Part shown: piece by piece, positions 25,821 to 38,805 of the stretch
Layout of the letters: the number at the start of each line of letters is the position of its first letter
Numbering within the stretch: the first letter of the stretch is position 1
Origin: Anopheles merus
Lineage: Eukaryota > Arthropoda > Insecta > Diptera > Culicidae
Assembly (NCBI RefSeq): GCF_017562075.2
Contig: NC_054085.1
Coordinates: forward strand, 21,426,808 to 21,490,807
DNA length: 64,000 nt
Direction: 5' to 3'
Position numbers and translations under genes: made by a program
Notes under the pieces: generated by a model
The model's input: only the letters and a program-made list of their open reading frames with translations
Told to the model about the DNA's origin: nothing
The model's database searches: none

Positions 25821-28800
25821 TTTAGTATATCATGCTATTAATTGATGGCCATCATGATTGTTTCAAGACACATTCCAACGTCTACAGACTGGTTACCAGT
25901 TATTGCTACAATGACCTCAATTGTTCATTGAATGAAAATCGGTGCTGAATTCTTCGCTCCAGATTATTGAATTGTTTTTCTACTGTTGCAGAATATAACA
26001 CCACTTTTAGCCAACTTGTTAGTTTCTGGCGAAGTATGCCGTAGCACTTACGTTAACTCGTTTGTGTGGTCTTTTCATTGGAGCTTGAATTCAACATTTT
26101 GATAGTGAAGTCTGTTGATGTGATTTGACGTACGAATTGGCAGGCCTCTCTGATCCTCTTCTGGACGTGTTTCTCTTGAATATAAAAGATTTGGAAATTC
26201 AAGGCATGCAGATGAAGAGTATATTTAGAGGACCTGCTACTTGATACATCGATAGATACATCTTAGGTCTCAACTGATAGAGAGGTAGACATTCGTAACT
26301 ATAACTTAACCTTTGATTATGTCTCAATAATAGGTTTCGTTTACTGACTAATACTCATCGACATCTTTAGAACCTCGTTCGTTCTTCAGAATTTAGAGAC
26401 TTGAATGATTGAAGGAAGTGAATTAGAAGATTATAATTCCTTTAAAAACAAGGTTCCAGCTCAAGTAAATGACTGAACTGCCTAGTTTTCAACTATATTC
26501 TTGAAGTCATGATTGACACAGTGATGAGTATAAAATTCTTTAGTATTAAAGATAACCACTACTACTGCCAATTTCTACCATTGCATTTCAATATCCGATA
26601 GCTCATATTATGCAAACTCACTTTTTAACCCATCCTATACAAACAGCAAGTGTCCATTAATTGGAATTGAAATGGAAATTACAACTGTCAATGCAGAAGC
26701 AGTATGTTACGCATTACAATTAGCATTAATTTTCATTCATTCCGACCGACCACAATGGTTTGCAAACATGTTGCAGCAAAAATTACGAAACTATGCCGAT
26801 TTAGTGTTGTTGTTGTTTTGCTTGTTGTGTGTGCGCGGGTTCAATCATCAACCTCAAATTGTTTAATGAGCCGTACCTCGATACTAGTAATAATTTTCAA
26901 TTTTTATGTAACACAGCAAAAACAATAACAATTTACGCTAGCCAAATATCCCATCATTACACAGCTCAACCCGTTTGTCCCGACAACGGATGATGGTACC
27001 GCTGGTGCGCTTGTACTGATAAAAAACAACAATATTATAGCACAATAATCATCATCTCTTCAACCTCCCAGCTCCCTGCGCGGTCCCTCGCTGTTCAATT
27101 AATCAAAGCCATCGTGGTAATTGATCGATTTTATGGCTTTCGGCCCCGGCCCGATGATTATTTATGAGGTGGCATTAATTTTCACATGTTTGAGCTGTGC
27201 GCGTGTGTTGTGTTTGCATTTGGACAGATTTGAATGTGAGGCCACCATCTCACCCACACAGCATTTGCAATGGCTGCTGCACACTTTGTCAGCAGTCGGA
27301 TTTATGCATCGCGCTCTCGCCGGAAATGGTTAAAAGAATGGTGCAAAAATAATTCTACGGAAAGGTGCATAAATGAGATTAAAATTTTTCACACTCGCGC
27401 CACTTGCAAGGTGTGACAATATGCGTTTGGTTTGGTGAGGCAAATCAGCAAAAGAGGGCTTTTTGTTCACACTTAAAAGCTATTTAAAATGCCGTTTGGT
27501 GTGGTGTAATGCATGTCCATGCTGTTCGATTACATAAAAATCGAGTCGGTGTCAATATTGGGGCCTGATTTTCGTTCCCAATAAACGTTCATAAACATTC
27601 ATATCTAGATGCATGTGTACGATGTATGCGGGGGTAGCAAAACATAAAGTATCGTGATTCTTCGGCACAATTTTTGGTGTGAAGTGTTACCCTCGGGCGA
27701 ATGGGTCGGCAGTAGCCGTTATCGTAAACATTTGCGAAATCCAATAGCATTGATATTGATGAAAAATGGCTTCGAATGTAGTGTGTGTGTGTGTGTGTGT
27801 GCCTGCTTTTATTGTACCCATATCCCCTATAGCGCCGAAGAATCCTTTTCCCCAATCGTTCCCCAATCGCAATCGATACGGCTTCGAGCGAAACAAAGAA
27901 CAATCTAGCCTCTCTGGATGTGTTGCTTCCAGGCTGTACTTCCGGAACCCAATGTTGAACCACCTTCTCTCCTTCTCGCCATTGCTAGCCTGCCAACCAA
28001 CGCTGCTTGTTGAAGCACCGCAGCCGAAGGGAAAAATCGTGCTGTAAATAATCTAAACAACGGCAAACGGCAATTGCTTTGTAATATTCATAAACCAACC
28101 GACAGCGCACCGTGACGTCGTCTCGGTTCTGGAGGGTCTGGGAGGTGTGTCTGGGACGGAAGTTGGCTCGAAGTTCTTGCCCCTCCCGGATGTGGAAGGC
28201 TTGCGTTCTAGAGGCGGCTTGCAACCATATGGAGGTTTCCTATTTTTAAACACTGTTTATTCGTTCCTAGCATTTAGTGCATTCTCGTGCCTTCAGAGCG
28301 GGGCTTAAGTGTGAGTTCAGGAATGGAAGACCCGGGGTCAAGAGGAGCTAGAGGAGAGGCTATTGTTTGCTCTTTTTGGAGCGGGTAAAGAAGTTATTCT
28401 CGTATCAAAAAGTCAGCCAAAGTTTAATTGTAGTATGGCACTCCGGTTAGCCTTTAACTCCGTACGAAAAGCCTTGAAATGATGGTGATGGTCAACTCTG
28501 TGTGTGTGTGTGTGTATACGGTAATTGCATCTCGCATTCCGGCAAACATATATCCCGTCCCGTCAACCACCTCCATCACCTCCAATCCGGCAAGGGATTG
28601 GAAGGGGTCACACACTTGAATGGGTGTTCGTTTAGCAATAAGTTACGAAGTCAGATAATTTCCCTGGAGTGCTAGTTGGAAAAGTTGGTCCATTTTGGTC
28701 TTGGTTTTTGATTTTTGGTCCGGCGTGTCCTCGTGGGTGGGAAAGAGTGTGCATCCAGCAGAGAGCTACGTCCAGATGAGTGTTCAAGGTTTTGTTTAGT

Positions 28801-29800
28801 CAGGGTAGAAGCAAGCGGTTCGGTGTGTTCTTTTGCCCATCGGGAAGGTTCTTCGGTTGGAATGAATGTCCTCCTCCCGTCCACAAAACGAGAAGAGAGA
28901 TAAACTTTTGCCTAATGGAGTGAATTTGCATGCCCAACAAGAGGGCGACGCTTTTTCGGAAGAATGGCTTGAAGTTTGGGAATGTGTTCGAAATCCGAAG
29001 CGGAGTCGCGTCGGAGGGAGCAGAGCCTGGAAACTGAAATGACCCGAAGTTTGACTGTCGATTTTTATCATTTTAATCAGCGCACGTTGTATTCGAATCA
29101 GGACCGCTGTGTACATTCAAATCGCTTTGCTGGGAATTTGAACTTTCTGAAATGGCAATGTTTCAAGCTGCTAGCCGAAAAGCAGCAGGTCCGTATTACT
29201 TAATCCGTTTCAACATCCCCACACAACGCTCAAGCTCGGGTGGCGGCTACCGCACTCACCTTTCCCGACCCTGTGCATGCACACTAGCCACAGACGGCGG
29301 GCATGCATGCGATCTTTGCTCAGCGCAACGCCATGTTACCCGACGACGTTTATTAATTAAAGCATGTGCGCAATAAAATGTAAATATTTCAATTAATTTA
29401 AATGAGCCATAAACTTTCGAGCCCACCAGCACTTGCTTGCGGCAGCAGACGCGACGCCGCAGCAAACGGGTTTTGGTTGCCGGGAGTTTGTCGTTTGCGC
29501 CTTTTAACGGTAAGTCGTGCTCAATGCCGCCGTCTTCACCGCCGTCTTGACTCCTTCCGGGGCACGAAGCACATCATTCAGCATTTCGATTTGAAGCTAA
29601 AGCACTCGTGAAAATCACCGTCCACGTGTGTGTGTTCTTTATGTGAAGAAGAAAAGGAGAAATGAGAGCAATGAAAAGTTTTCATTTAATGCTTCCTTCT
29701 CTGGTAAAGGGGAAAGGCTGGAAGAAGGGTGTTTACTGTTGGTAAATTGAAATTTTAGAACGCAACTGTTACCTCGCCTTGCTCTGCTGATAGTGGTGTG

Positions 29801-29823
29801 CGTGTGTGTGTGTGTGTGTGTGT
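29801..29823. repeat. (TG)n microsatellite
   Basis: Pure GT/TG run of about 11 units in intronic DNA. Confidence 0.9.
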
Positions 29824-32800
29824 GCCCCCGGTGGGTTTGTGGTGGGAAAAGCTTCGATGAGGTGATTAATTGCTTTTATATGCATTCTGGTGTGCGTCTC
29901 GCTAGCGATCTCCCCAGCCCCGCAGAAGATGTTGGGCGCCGCAAGGACCAAACCCCATCCGGTTTGCTCATGCTGCTAGGCCGCCCTGCTGTGAGAGTTC
30001 CCCCGGTCCTCTAGCTGCTCGCTTTGTAACTGGTTTGGCCAGGCGGAAGTGGCAGCAATCACTGGTACCCGGAGCCATGATGCTAGTGTTTATTTAAGTG
30101 TAAATTATGCCAATTAATTTCTGTGTGATTATCTGTACCACAAGGCTCTCTCTCTCTGTCGAGGCGGGCAGCAAGAGCACGCAAACGGACCGCCGAAGGT
30201 AGCCAAAGGTCGGACTGCACTCATCCACTCGTGCCCATTTGGGAGTTGTTGGGTGTAAGGTCTTTTGGATAGAGGCTGGCTGGGGTGTAATATGAGAAAT
30301 GTTGCAGTTGTCGTGCTCTCTTGGTAATGCTCGCCTCAACAATTACACTAAGCAAACAGGCTGGCATGACACAGCAATAGGTTTCTCAAGAATTCTTCTT
30401 AATTAAAATAAATCCTGAATCCATGCCATGTAATATAGTTCTTGTGGGCTCACATTTATTGTGTGCTTTAAGTTGAATGAATGTTATTGTGCGGCGTATT
30501 GGAAATATGATACGGCTGATACGCTATCCTTCAATTTATTCATTGTAGAGAATTCAATTTGTCTGATGCCATTGCTAGAAATGATGTTTCCTAGAAGACT
30601 GCAATATCAATATCAATTGTGCACAATTGCAATATTCCGTTCTTAAGAAGCATTGCAGTAAACTACGCAATAAGTTCAAAGAGAACTACTTCTCAACTAA
30701 TTGAAATATATTATGCAGAACCTAAGTTCTTGTCGCTAAAGTTGTTATTCATTTCGTGATTGACCTTCAATCTGTTTGTTCTTCAAATGTCCGATTGTTT
30801 CAACAAACGTAAATATATTTTAATTTAAAATTTTCAGTTGTCTTGAGTTTAGCTAAGCTGCTCATTGAAGAATACTCATCAATTTATTTTGACTTGATTA
30901 GGCTTTTAACTGTTATCGTATTGTCAGTACTTTGCCAAGTTTTAACAGTGCTCTTTGAAATCTAAAGGTAGAATAAAATCCAGACCTCATATACATATCA
31001 ACCAACAAGCAGATAAGGGACATGGAAGGGATGATCTTAAACGTAGGAGATACTACATTTAGTTGAGTTTAAATGTAGTTCTTATTTTGAATTAGGTTTC
31101 AATTGTGCTCTAAAAAACTTCCTGGATAATTTGCACTGTTTTGGAGATTCGAACCTTTGCCCGCGTTGCTATTCTAAATTGGAATTCTTTAACCCGGGTA
31201 CGATACTAAATTATCGACCAATTTTACGCGACAAAACATCCTTCCCTGATTGCCCGCTTTAATTCTTATATTCTTTTATCGCAAGATTAATACAAAGAAT
31301 GTGATTGGAATGTTTCGGGTTTAAACCATCGTTTGAAAAGACGATCAAACATTGTTGGCGCTCGGAATGAAAACAATTCCCATTCCGATAGAAACACCCA
31401 ACTATTACACTGCACAATAAAAGCGCCGATCAATAGCCTTAAGGTAGGAGGACGGTTAAGCACAGGCTTTGCAAATCTCCGAAAACAAATACAGCTTCGC
31501 TTATCGCAACAAACACAAACCAACAAAATTTCACCAAGCTCTCTCTCCCTGTGCCGGTACGAACTCTCAGCCATCATAACACGCGCGGGTGGTTTCGTAA
31601 TTTTCGCACCAATCCACTGCCCAAAAAACCAGCGCCCAGAATCCCGTTTAACGACCCAGCAATAGCAGCAAGGAAACGACTAAACGGGATCCCCGCGTTT
31701 CGTAGGTGGGTCCCCCGCGCCCGGTCAATCGATCGAAAGTAAACCGACCGGTAGAAATTAGTTTTGCCGGAAAATGGCAATACCCGGCCGCCCTCATCGC
31801 ATCCATACGCTCTCCGATGCTTCCGATTGATCTGCTCGTGCTTAGCGGGAAGAACAACTGTTTCGTTCGGAAATTGCCCAAACACCTCCCTCGGATGGCC
31901 CAGACGCAGGACGCGCGACTGGTCCCGGGGCCGGCCACCCGGCCACTTAAACCACCGTTAAGCTTTCCCCCTTAAAGCATCGAGCGCGCGCGCCAGCCCT
32001 ACTTTTAATCCGGTGCTCGTAAAAGCACCCCGACAATTCTGAACCAAATTTCCCGCCCAAAAGTTTTTTGTTGTTGCTGCTGTGCCGCAGCAGCGTGTTT
32101 CTCTAGGTCAGAAGGGTTTTGTCGGTCGAGAGAAAGACGGAAAGATTAAACCCTTTTGCTCCGTTTATACGACCCTGCGCTCAGGTGTTACTTTCAGCAG
32201 CAGCAGCAGCAGCACTTACCATCAACAGTTTCTGTTCGATTGTTTTGCCAAGCGCTTTGGCCGGCGGGACGACGTAAGAATGCGTCCGCGGGCCTGGATT
32301 GTTATACTTTTGGCGCAATTGTTCAAATTGTACGCCAATTTTGTACGCGGTTTATATCGATCCCATCTACGCGTTTCTTTTTTCTGTTTTATGTTTGGAG
32401 CTCAAGATAAAGGGGTGCGCTTTTTCCGAAAGCCTGCAAGCGCTGAACCATGTTTATGTTTGAGCGATAAAACTTCCCAAAGTGATTGGAGCCTTGCTTG
32501 CCCGCCTCTACAGTGTGAGCTTTTTTTTTTGCTTACTTGCTTGCTTGCTTGGGTTTAGGTACGGCGAAGAGCTTCCACACGACGTGTCTGCGTACACATG
32601 TACATTGCGGTAGATCTTATCTTCGCCCGCAGGTATTAGGATCGAGGTTGATAGCTCATAAAATCCTCGTAACCACCGCACCAGGTGCACACAGATTGCG
32701 ATGCGCTGTTTTCATCTGCATTCCGAGAATCGTGCCATAGTTTGGTAGCCTTGGTGGAAGCCTCGGAAGCTGGAATTCAGTAGCGCAGAGTAAGGGAATA

Positions 32801-34375
32801 AAACGTAGCAAAAAAAAAAGGCTAATGCAAATAGTTCGATCACACGCCCATAACTGAGTGCATACATAGATTTTCCATTTACATTCTTCGATCCGGAAGA
32901 AGATTTTTTTTCTTTTTCTTCTTGTTGCTATGCGGCAAAGTAAAAGGAGTGTTGCAAAAACTGCTCCAAGCTGTAATGCTTGAGTTTGTATGTGTGTTCT
33001 TGGGTATTTTTCTTCAGGTTTCTTTTTTTTTTGCATATCTTTAATTTCTGCGGACGAGAAAGAAGAGAACACACGGTATGCGGAAAGAAGGGAAGAAATT
33101 ATGTAGCTGAGCATAACGGGAGTGTACATAAACGAGCTGTGTGCTACGGTACAGTTGATGGGGGAGTGTTTCAGTGTGTGGCAAGCACATCATCATCTCT
33201 TCCTTCCTGTTTTTCTCTTGGAGTCTTGGAGGTGTGTGGAGCTGAAGGAAGTTCCATCATCTAGATAACTATCTTCCTCCGGGTTGGCCGAGTTGTGGTA
33301 TGCTTTGAGGGAGATGAAAAATGCGGTTGATCCGGATTATCGGATCAATGTAAAATCGCCAACGGCTATCCAACACCTTCGTTATATTCCAACGGTGCAA
33401 ATCATGGGACAGAGGAGAGATATAGTGTTCAAGAAGATGATCCGTTTGGCTTGGTTTGATACCATTGGAACTGGAAGGCGTGGATGTGTAAAAGGAACTG
33501 GGCAGCTGCCACAACAATGTGATAATTTGCGAACGCTTGGAAGTGCACGAAATGCACGTTTCGATGATACTGATAGTGCTTCGTAGTATCCAGCACCCAG
33601 CAGGAACCCAAAACCCAAAGTTGCATCCTAATCACATACTAACACTCACTGTAACGCAGACGCGGGTGTTATTAGCATTTTGCAAGTGGGCTTTTCTCAC
33701 ACAGTGCTGTGCAGCAAAAATAACACACGCCTCAGATACAGACAGAGAAGAGCAGGGAGAAAGATTTGTATTATTATCGGCTTGAAGCTCCCGGCGTCGT
33801 CGTGTGCAAAACGGGGTAAGCGTTTACCGGCAGCAGCAGCAGCAACAGCAGCCCGTGTGTTACAAGACGTTCTCGGCTGGAGATGTGGTGAAGAGCGGAG
33901 AGTTTGTAATTAGCTGCCGACGCGGGCTGCACGCGGATTACAACCGCTAGCCACGGGTATAACGCGCATAATCTGTACGGCACGATTTTGTCGAATCAAC
34001 AACAAGTGGCGCTTAGCTGTTTGTTGTGTGGGGTGCGAATTTGAGCGAAGGCGAATCATAATTGTGTATAGTAAGTGGTAAGCTGTGCTGTTGCTGTATC
34101 GCTGCAATATTGCATTGCAGCGGGAGATGGAATCGTGTTCATTCTCACGGGTTTTTCTTCTTTCCGTAGAGCATCGAGGATTAATGTGTCAGTTTAAGGA
34201 GAAAGTATTTGGTGTGGAGGAGGGTACAAAGGGAAGAATCAAGGGATGAAAACACATTGCTAGGGATTAGCTGCTATTACTTAGCAGATACGGAACTCAA
34301 TTGTGGATTCAAAAGCACCGGAATTACACGTTTTGTGACACATGCGGGTTAACAAAAGTGTTTAATCATGTTTCT

Positions 34376-34536
34376 ACTTTGGCGTAACGTCCTACACGGA
34401 CTTGCCGACCTTTTCAGGCTTTTGAGACTCAGTACTACGCATTCCAGTAAGATAGTTATTGCTGCATTCTAGACTTGAACCCACGCCGGACATGGTTTAA
34501 AGTCGTACTCGTTTACGACTGTACCGCGGGACCGTC
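34376..34536 (-). mobile_element. tRNA-derived SINE, minus strand, diverged
   Basis: Read on the minus strand, the element starts GGACGGTCCCGCGGTACAGT. It carries an A-box-like CGGTACAGTCG (34516-34526) and a B box GGTTCAAGTC (34472-34481), then a body ending near GGACGTTACGCCAAAGTAG. The head closely resembles the SINE at 6263-6470 (shared GGTACAGTCGT, TACGACTT and GGGTTCAAG in the same order). The 3' half is largely different and lacks the long GAA tail. It is therefore either a sister SINE family with a shared tRNA head or an old copy with a replaced tail. Boundaries are approximate. Confidence 0.72.
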
Positions 34537-37500
34537 CAACGTATACCAATGTATCGCCCAATGATGTATAACTCCGAATTTTACATTCAATGCATAGGAT
34601 CCAATGTTCATGGAATGGATTACGAGATCACTCGAGTTCCTTCTCAGTAATTAATCGAAATATTTATGATTATTTTTCCCATGTTTGCACAACATAATTG
34701 ATTAAAAGTTGCCTTTAAATTCAGCTTTTAGGCATACCTTTGTGATGTTTGAAAGAATCTAAGAGGTGAAATAACTCCGTTGAAGCCAAAGCCTCTCTAA
34801 ACTATTCCAACAACAACAACAGATGGAAAGAATCTCAATAATGATTATTTTTCACTTCAAAGTTTTCAGTATGCTTTGGCATTATCTGGTGAACGAACAT
34901 GTTTCCGATTGATATGATTTTAATTTTAGATAGTTTAGTTTGATTTATGTTCCTATCTTTGTCTTGTTTCGTTAGTTCTATTTAAGTGCAATCAGAACGG
35001 TATCTACCGCCGTGATGATTGCAAACGAAGATTCTTATTTAGAAGTTACGGTCGCAATTCGTTACGGTCATTAAAGGAAAATTTAATTTCTCCACTTCAT
35101 TGCCATCCGGTTGCAAGCTCCTATTTCCAATCTAAATCTTTTAAAAGTATTGATTACGCTCACAGTTGCAATTGCCGATAGTTTTTTTTGTTTGTGCCTT
35201 GCACTTGGAACTACCCACTTTCTTACGCTCGTTAGACCGTGGACAAAGTTTTGCTTACCACATCCACACTTTATAAATCACTTCCCGGGTCTCACTTTTG
35301 CCGAACTGAATTAAAGCCGCAAGAAAATAATCCACAAACACACACACGCGCACACATACACACAATCACAGCGACACAGAGAATAAATAATGCATTCGTA
35401 CGACATAATCCAGCCAATGAATCAGGATAAAAGTCAGAATTGCAAACCTGGAGCAGGTCGAGACCGCCCGCCCGTTGGTTCTAACGGTTTTTCTTTCTGC
35501 CCAGGGTTTCCCGATGGTGGTGGTGGTATCCCAGGAAAAGTAACCTTCCAAGTACCCGCAATGGAGGAAGTATCGGATAGCACCGTCACCACCACCAGCT
35601 AGCTCCAGCCTTCCTTTTACCCACTGGCTAGGTGTGAAAAGGCGTTCTTATCGTGCGAGTACGAGTTGTGGACAAGATTTACGTTCTTCATTCCTCCTGG
35701 TCCAGGAGAAGGTTAGGGTTGGAGACAGAGACAGAGAGCGAGATGTAATTAAACGATGGTAATAACGATTGCCTGTGAGCCCTTTCGATGGTGTACTGGA
35801 CCACTCTTCTTGCAGTGGTACAGTGATTTGCTGTTGTTTCGAACTGGAAAAGCGTGTCCATTTGAAAGCCAGTAGTAGCAGGCGTAGTTTGTGTAGCAGT
35901 AGTTCATGGCTGTACCGGCTGTACTATGTCGATAAATGCAGCTTTGTCTCTTAACACGGGTCCTATCGGGGGGGGGGGCAGTGGTGCGTGTTTGCGTGCT
36001 GAGATATAACCGGGCAACAAATTGATGAATGTTTCCTTGCCGAACGATCCTTCGATTGCGGAGAAGCCACTACCGAAGATTATGCGTGTTCTGGTGCGCA
36101 AAACACGGGAGTCTGCCGGTGCCTGAAAACTCTCCGGTGGCATTTACCTTCTTCCGGTGCGTAGATGTGATGGATGGTGATTTTTTTCTGTATTCCCATT
36201 CCCAGCTTTTACGATCGCTAAACCAATCCCTCTCGGTCGTATGGGGGAAAAGGGTTTGAAAAGCACTTCCATGTTCGTGCATCAATCTTCTGGTTTTTAG
36301 CACTTTTAGCAGACGCTGAAGGCTTGTGCGTACGCACAGAGCAGCACAAGTCGTGCATCGGCGAACCAAGGCTCTAGAACCGGGACCAGAGAGAGGGAGA
36401 GAACATTCGGAAGGGATTGTAATCGGATTGCCATAAATAAAAGTAACATTCGTTGTTTCGTTTCCAATCAATTCCACCGTTTCGACCGACAACAACATGT
36501 ACACAGTGGCAGCCGGGATTAGTTGACCGCGGTTTATAGATTAGAAGATTTGGGCATGGATTTTCTTATGTGTGGAATTACCTGTCACAGACGCTAATGG
36601 AGCGGACGTGTGTCAGCTTTACGGTGTGTTGTAAGGACATCAGACAAACAAAGCTTCCCGTTTTCAATCTCAATAAAAAGTGTGAGTGTGCGGACATTAA
36701 TTTAAAGCATGGCCGTGTTTGGGACTTTATGTCCTCAAAATCAACAAACTCAAGCTGCCGAACGCATGCTTTTGTTGGTGTTTAGTTAGAAACAACAACT
36801 TCTGCATGGACGCGTTTTGTACTTCGCCAGTGGTGCAAATGCTCGCCCTGCAAAACTCCTGATAGCAGCTGTCACTTTAACCGTGTCCTGCAATGGACAC
36901 TGGCGGTGGACTCGTGGAGTTGTCGCAAACTGCTGACGAAGTAAACAAGAGTGCGCCGCCTCCGCTGTGTGCTCGCTTCGCTTAGCTTTCGGTTCGGGCA
37001 GGGCGCCAACCCAGTAGCAATACAATTCTAATCACTGGTCAGAAGGGCTATAAAATTAAACGGAGTGAACGTAAATTTTCATAATTTATACTCCAGCCAA
37101 TTCCAATTCGGCAACTACCGCTCGAGTTAGGCTATTAATTTGTGTTGCTGTTTGTGCGTGTTTTTGTTTTTTTGCTTTTGCCATTGGGCATCGATTTTCT
37201 GGACATCAAGCGAATGGGGCGTTACACACGCTGAACTTTGATAGTGTGGCCAACATGCTTGCTGGCATGCTTTCGCACACTTTTGGACAAACTTTTGTCG
37301 CACACTAAAAGCACACGCTCCGCTGCACACACGGGAGTAATTGAAATCCTTTATTATCACCAATCGGACTATCTCGCGAGCGCTGTTGCGGCAATAGATT
37401 GGCGCTGCAGTGGCGCGTCAGCCTTTCGGGAGCAGGCACAGACAGACCGAATGTAGATTATCTAGAATGACTACTGGCTCAAAGCGGTGTGTGCCAGACC

Positions 37501-38775
37501 ACCAACCCCGCAACGTGAATGATGAAGCTTTTCGCAGCAGCGGCCGCCTGATGATCGTCCCACTGCGATCGTAAATAAAGTTAATTGAAGAATTTGTTCA
37601 AAACATGTCCCCTCAGTATCTGTGTGCTGAATGCAGCGCTGTGCGAAGTTTTGCATTTCTCTGGCCCTCTGTTGTAGCCCGCTGCGTACTGCGGTAGTAG
37701 TGCGTTGGTTGGCAACGAGAGAGCGCCGTCAAAGTGATCGGTCGATCGGTATGATTTATGGGGTAAAGATCGTTATCGGAAGTGCTTTTGCTCTACGGTG
37801 GTTCGAGCATGGAGGCCGCTGGGTTGTTAGTAACTCGCCGACGGTGTGCGAAAAACATCGCCGGGACGCACGGAAGACACGGATAGGAAGTGGTTGTTTA
37901 TCGTTTGATATAAATTATCCGAGACATTTGTTAGGACGTAAGGTTGTGATGGGTAAAATGAATGAAAGCGGTTAATGGAACTGAAAATGCACATCCAGAG
38001 ATCTAGTGAGAGTTTTAATATTTTGTGCGGAAGTTGAAGCTATAAAGAGTATGATGTACGAGCAGTGTTTAATGAAGCTTTATGTTCTGGAATTATTTAA
38101 AAGCTGCATATGTAGCTTAAATGTATCGAGAATTGTGCCAAAAGTCTAAGCGATGTTGGGGAGCTAAAAGGTAATTTTCTTAGTGTGTCGGTGTGGAAGA
38201 TTTCAGTGGTTCCTCCGAAGTCATTACTGATCAATAACCTTCCGAATAATGTTGAGGTATTGTTTCAAAACAACATTTCTCTTTTAACTAATAGTTCTTT
38301 GGATATTAACTGAAATTCTGTTTCCCATTCTGGCTGGCTTCCAACTGCATCATTTCGTCACTTGCTAACAGTGAACCCGCCATGTTATCGTAGAAACAAA
38401 AAAAGACCTTCCAAAACGTTCAAAACGACACTTGCCTCACATCTTCTCTTCCTGCGCTCAAAACATTGTACGTTTTACTCCTCTGTTTCATTGTCGTGCT
38501 CTGGTGAAAGCTAAAACTTCCTCCTCGCATATGACTGGGCGCCGGATATTAGGCTAGTGACACTATTCACAACCCACAACCGTAACGGGAGCGACCGAAT
38601 GAAATGAAAACGCCTGGATGGCTAAATTCTTTCAGTTTAATATCGCTCCCTGTCATCGTGTCGCTCTGTGTCATTCTGTACGGGTAGGACGTGACTAATG
38701 TCACTTCATTACATAACTCATTCTGCAGATCATGACGTGTAGCCCGTCGTCCGTTGGTGTTTCGCTCTATCTAGC

Positions 38776-38805
38776 TATAAAATTATGCCAGTGCTAGCGT
38801 CAGTC
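38776..38805 (+). promoter_or_regulatory. Candidate core promoter: TATAAAA plus TCAGTC initiator
   Basis: TATAAAA at 38776-38782 is followed by TCAGTC at 38800-38805, an exact match to the arthropod initiator TCAGTY. The presumed start A at 38802 lies 26 nt after the first T of the TATA box, within the usual range. AGAC about 25 nt downstream of the start weakly resembles a DPE. If used, it would drive + strand transcription inside the giant intron. No clear first-exon donor or long conserved frame follows, so this may be a chance pair or a noncoding or enhancer promoter. Confidence 0.35.

Larger units (their letters stand above)
19341..34375. other. Giant fz intron, first 15 kb, no exon seen
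   Basis: Starts with the consensus donor GTAAGT after exon C. It holds two candidate MITEs (20.3-21.6 kb), short TG runs (21911-21929, 27781-27801, 29801-29823) and AT-rich blocks at 25.6-26.6 and 30.4-31.3 kb. A GC-rich block at 31.68-32.0 kb is also present. Open frames such as 22843-23532 on the minus strand show no domain. Assignment to fz intron assumes the gene continues past the window. Confidence 0.55.
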
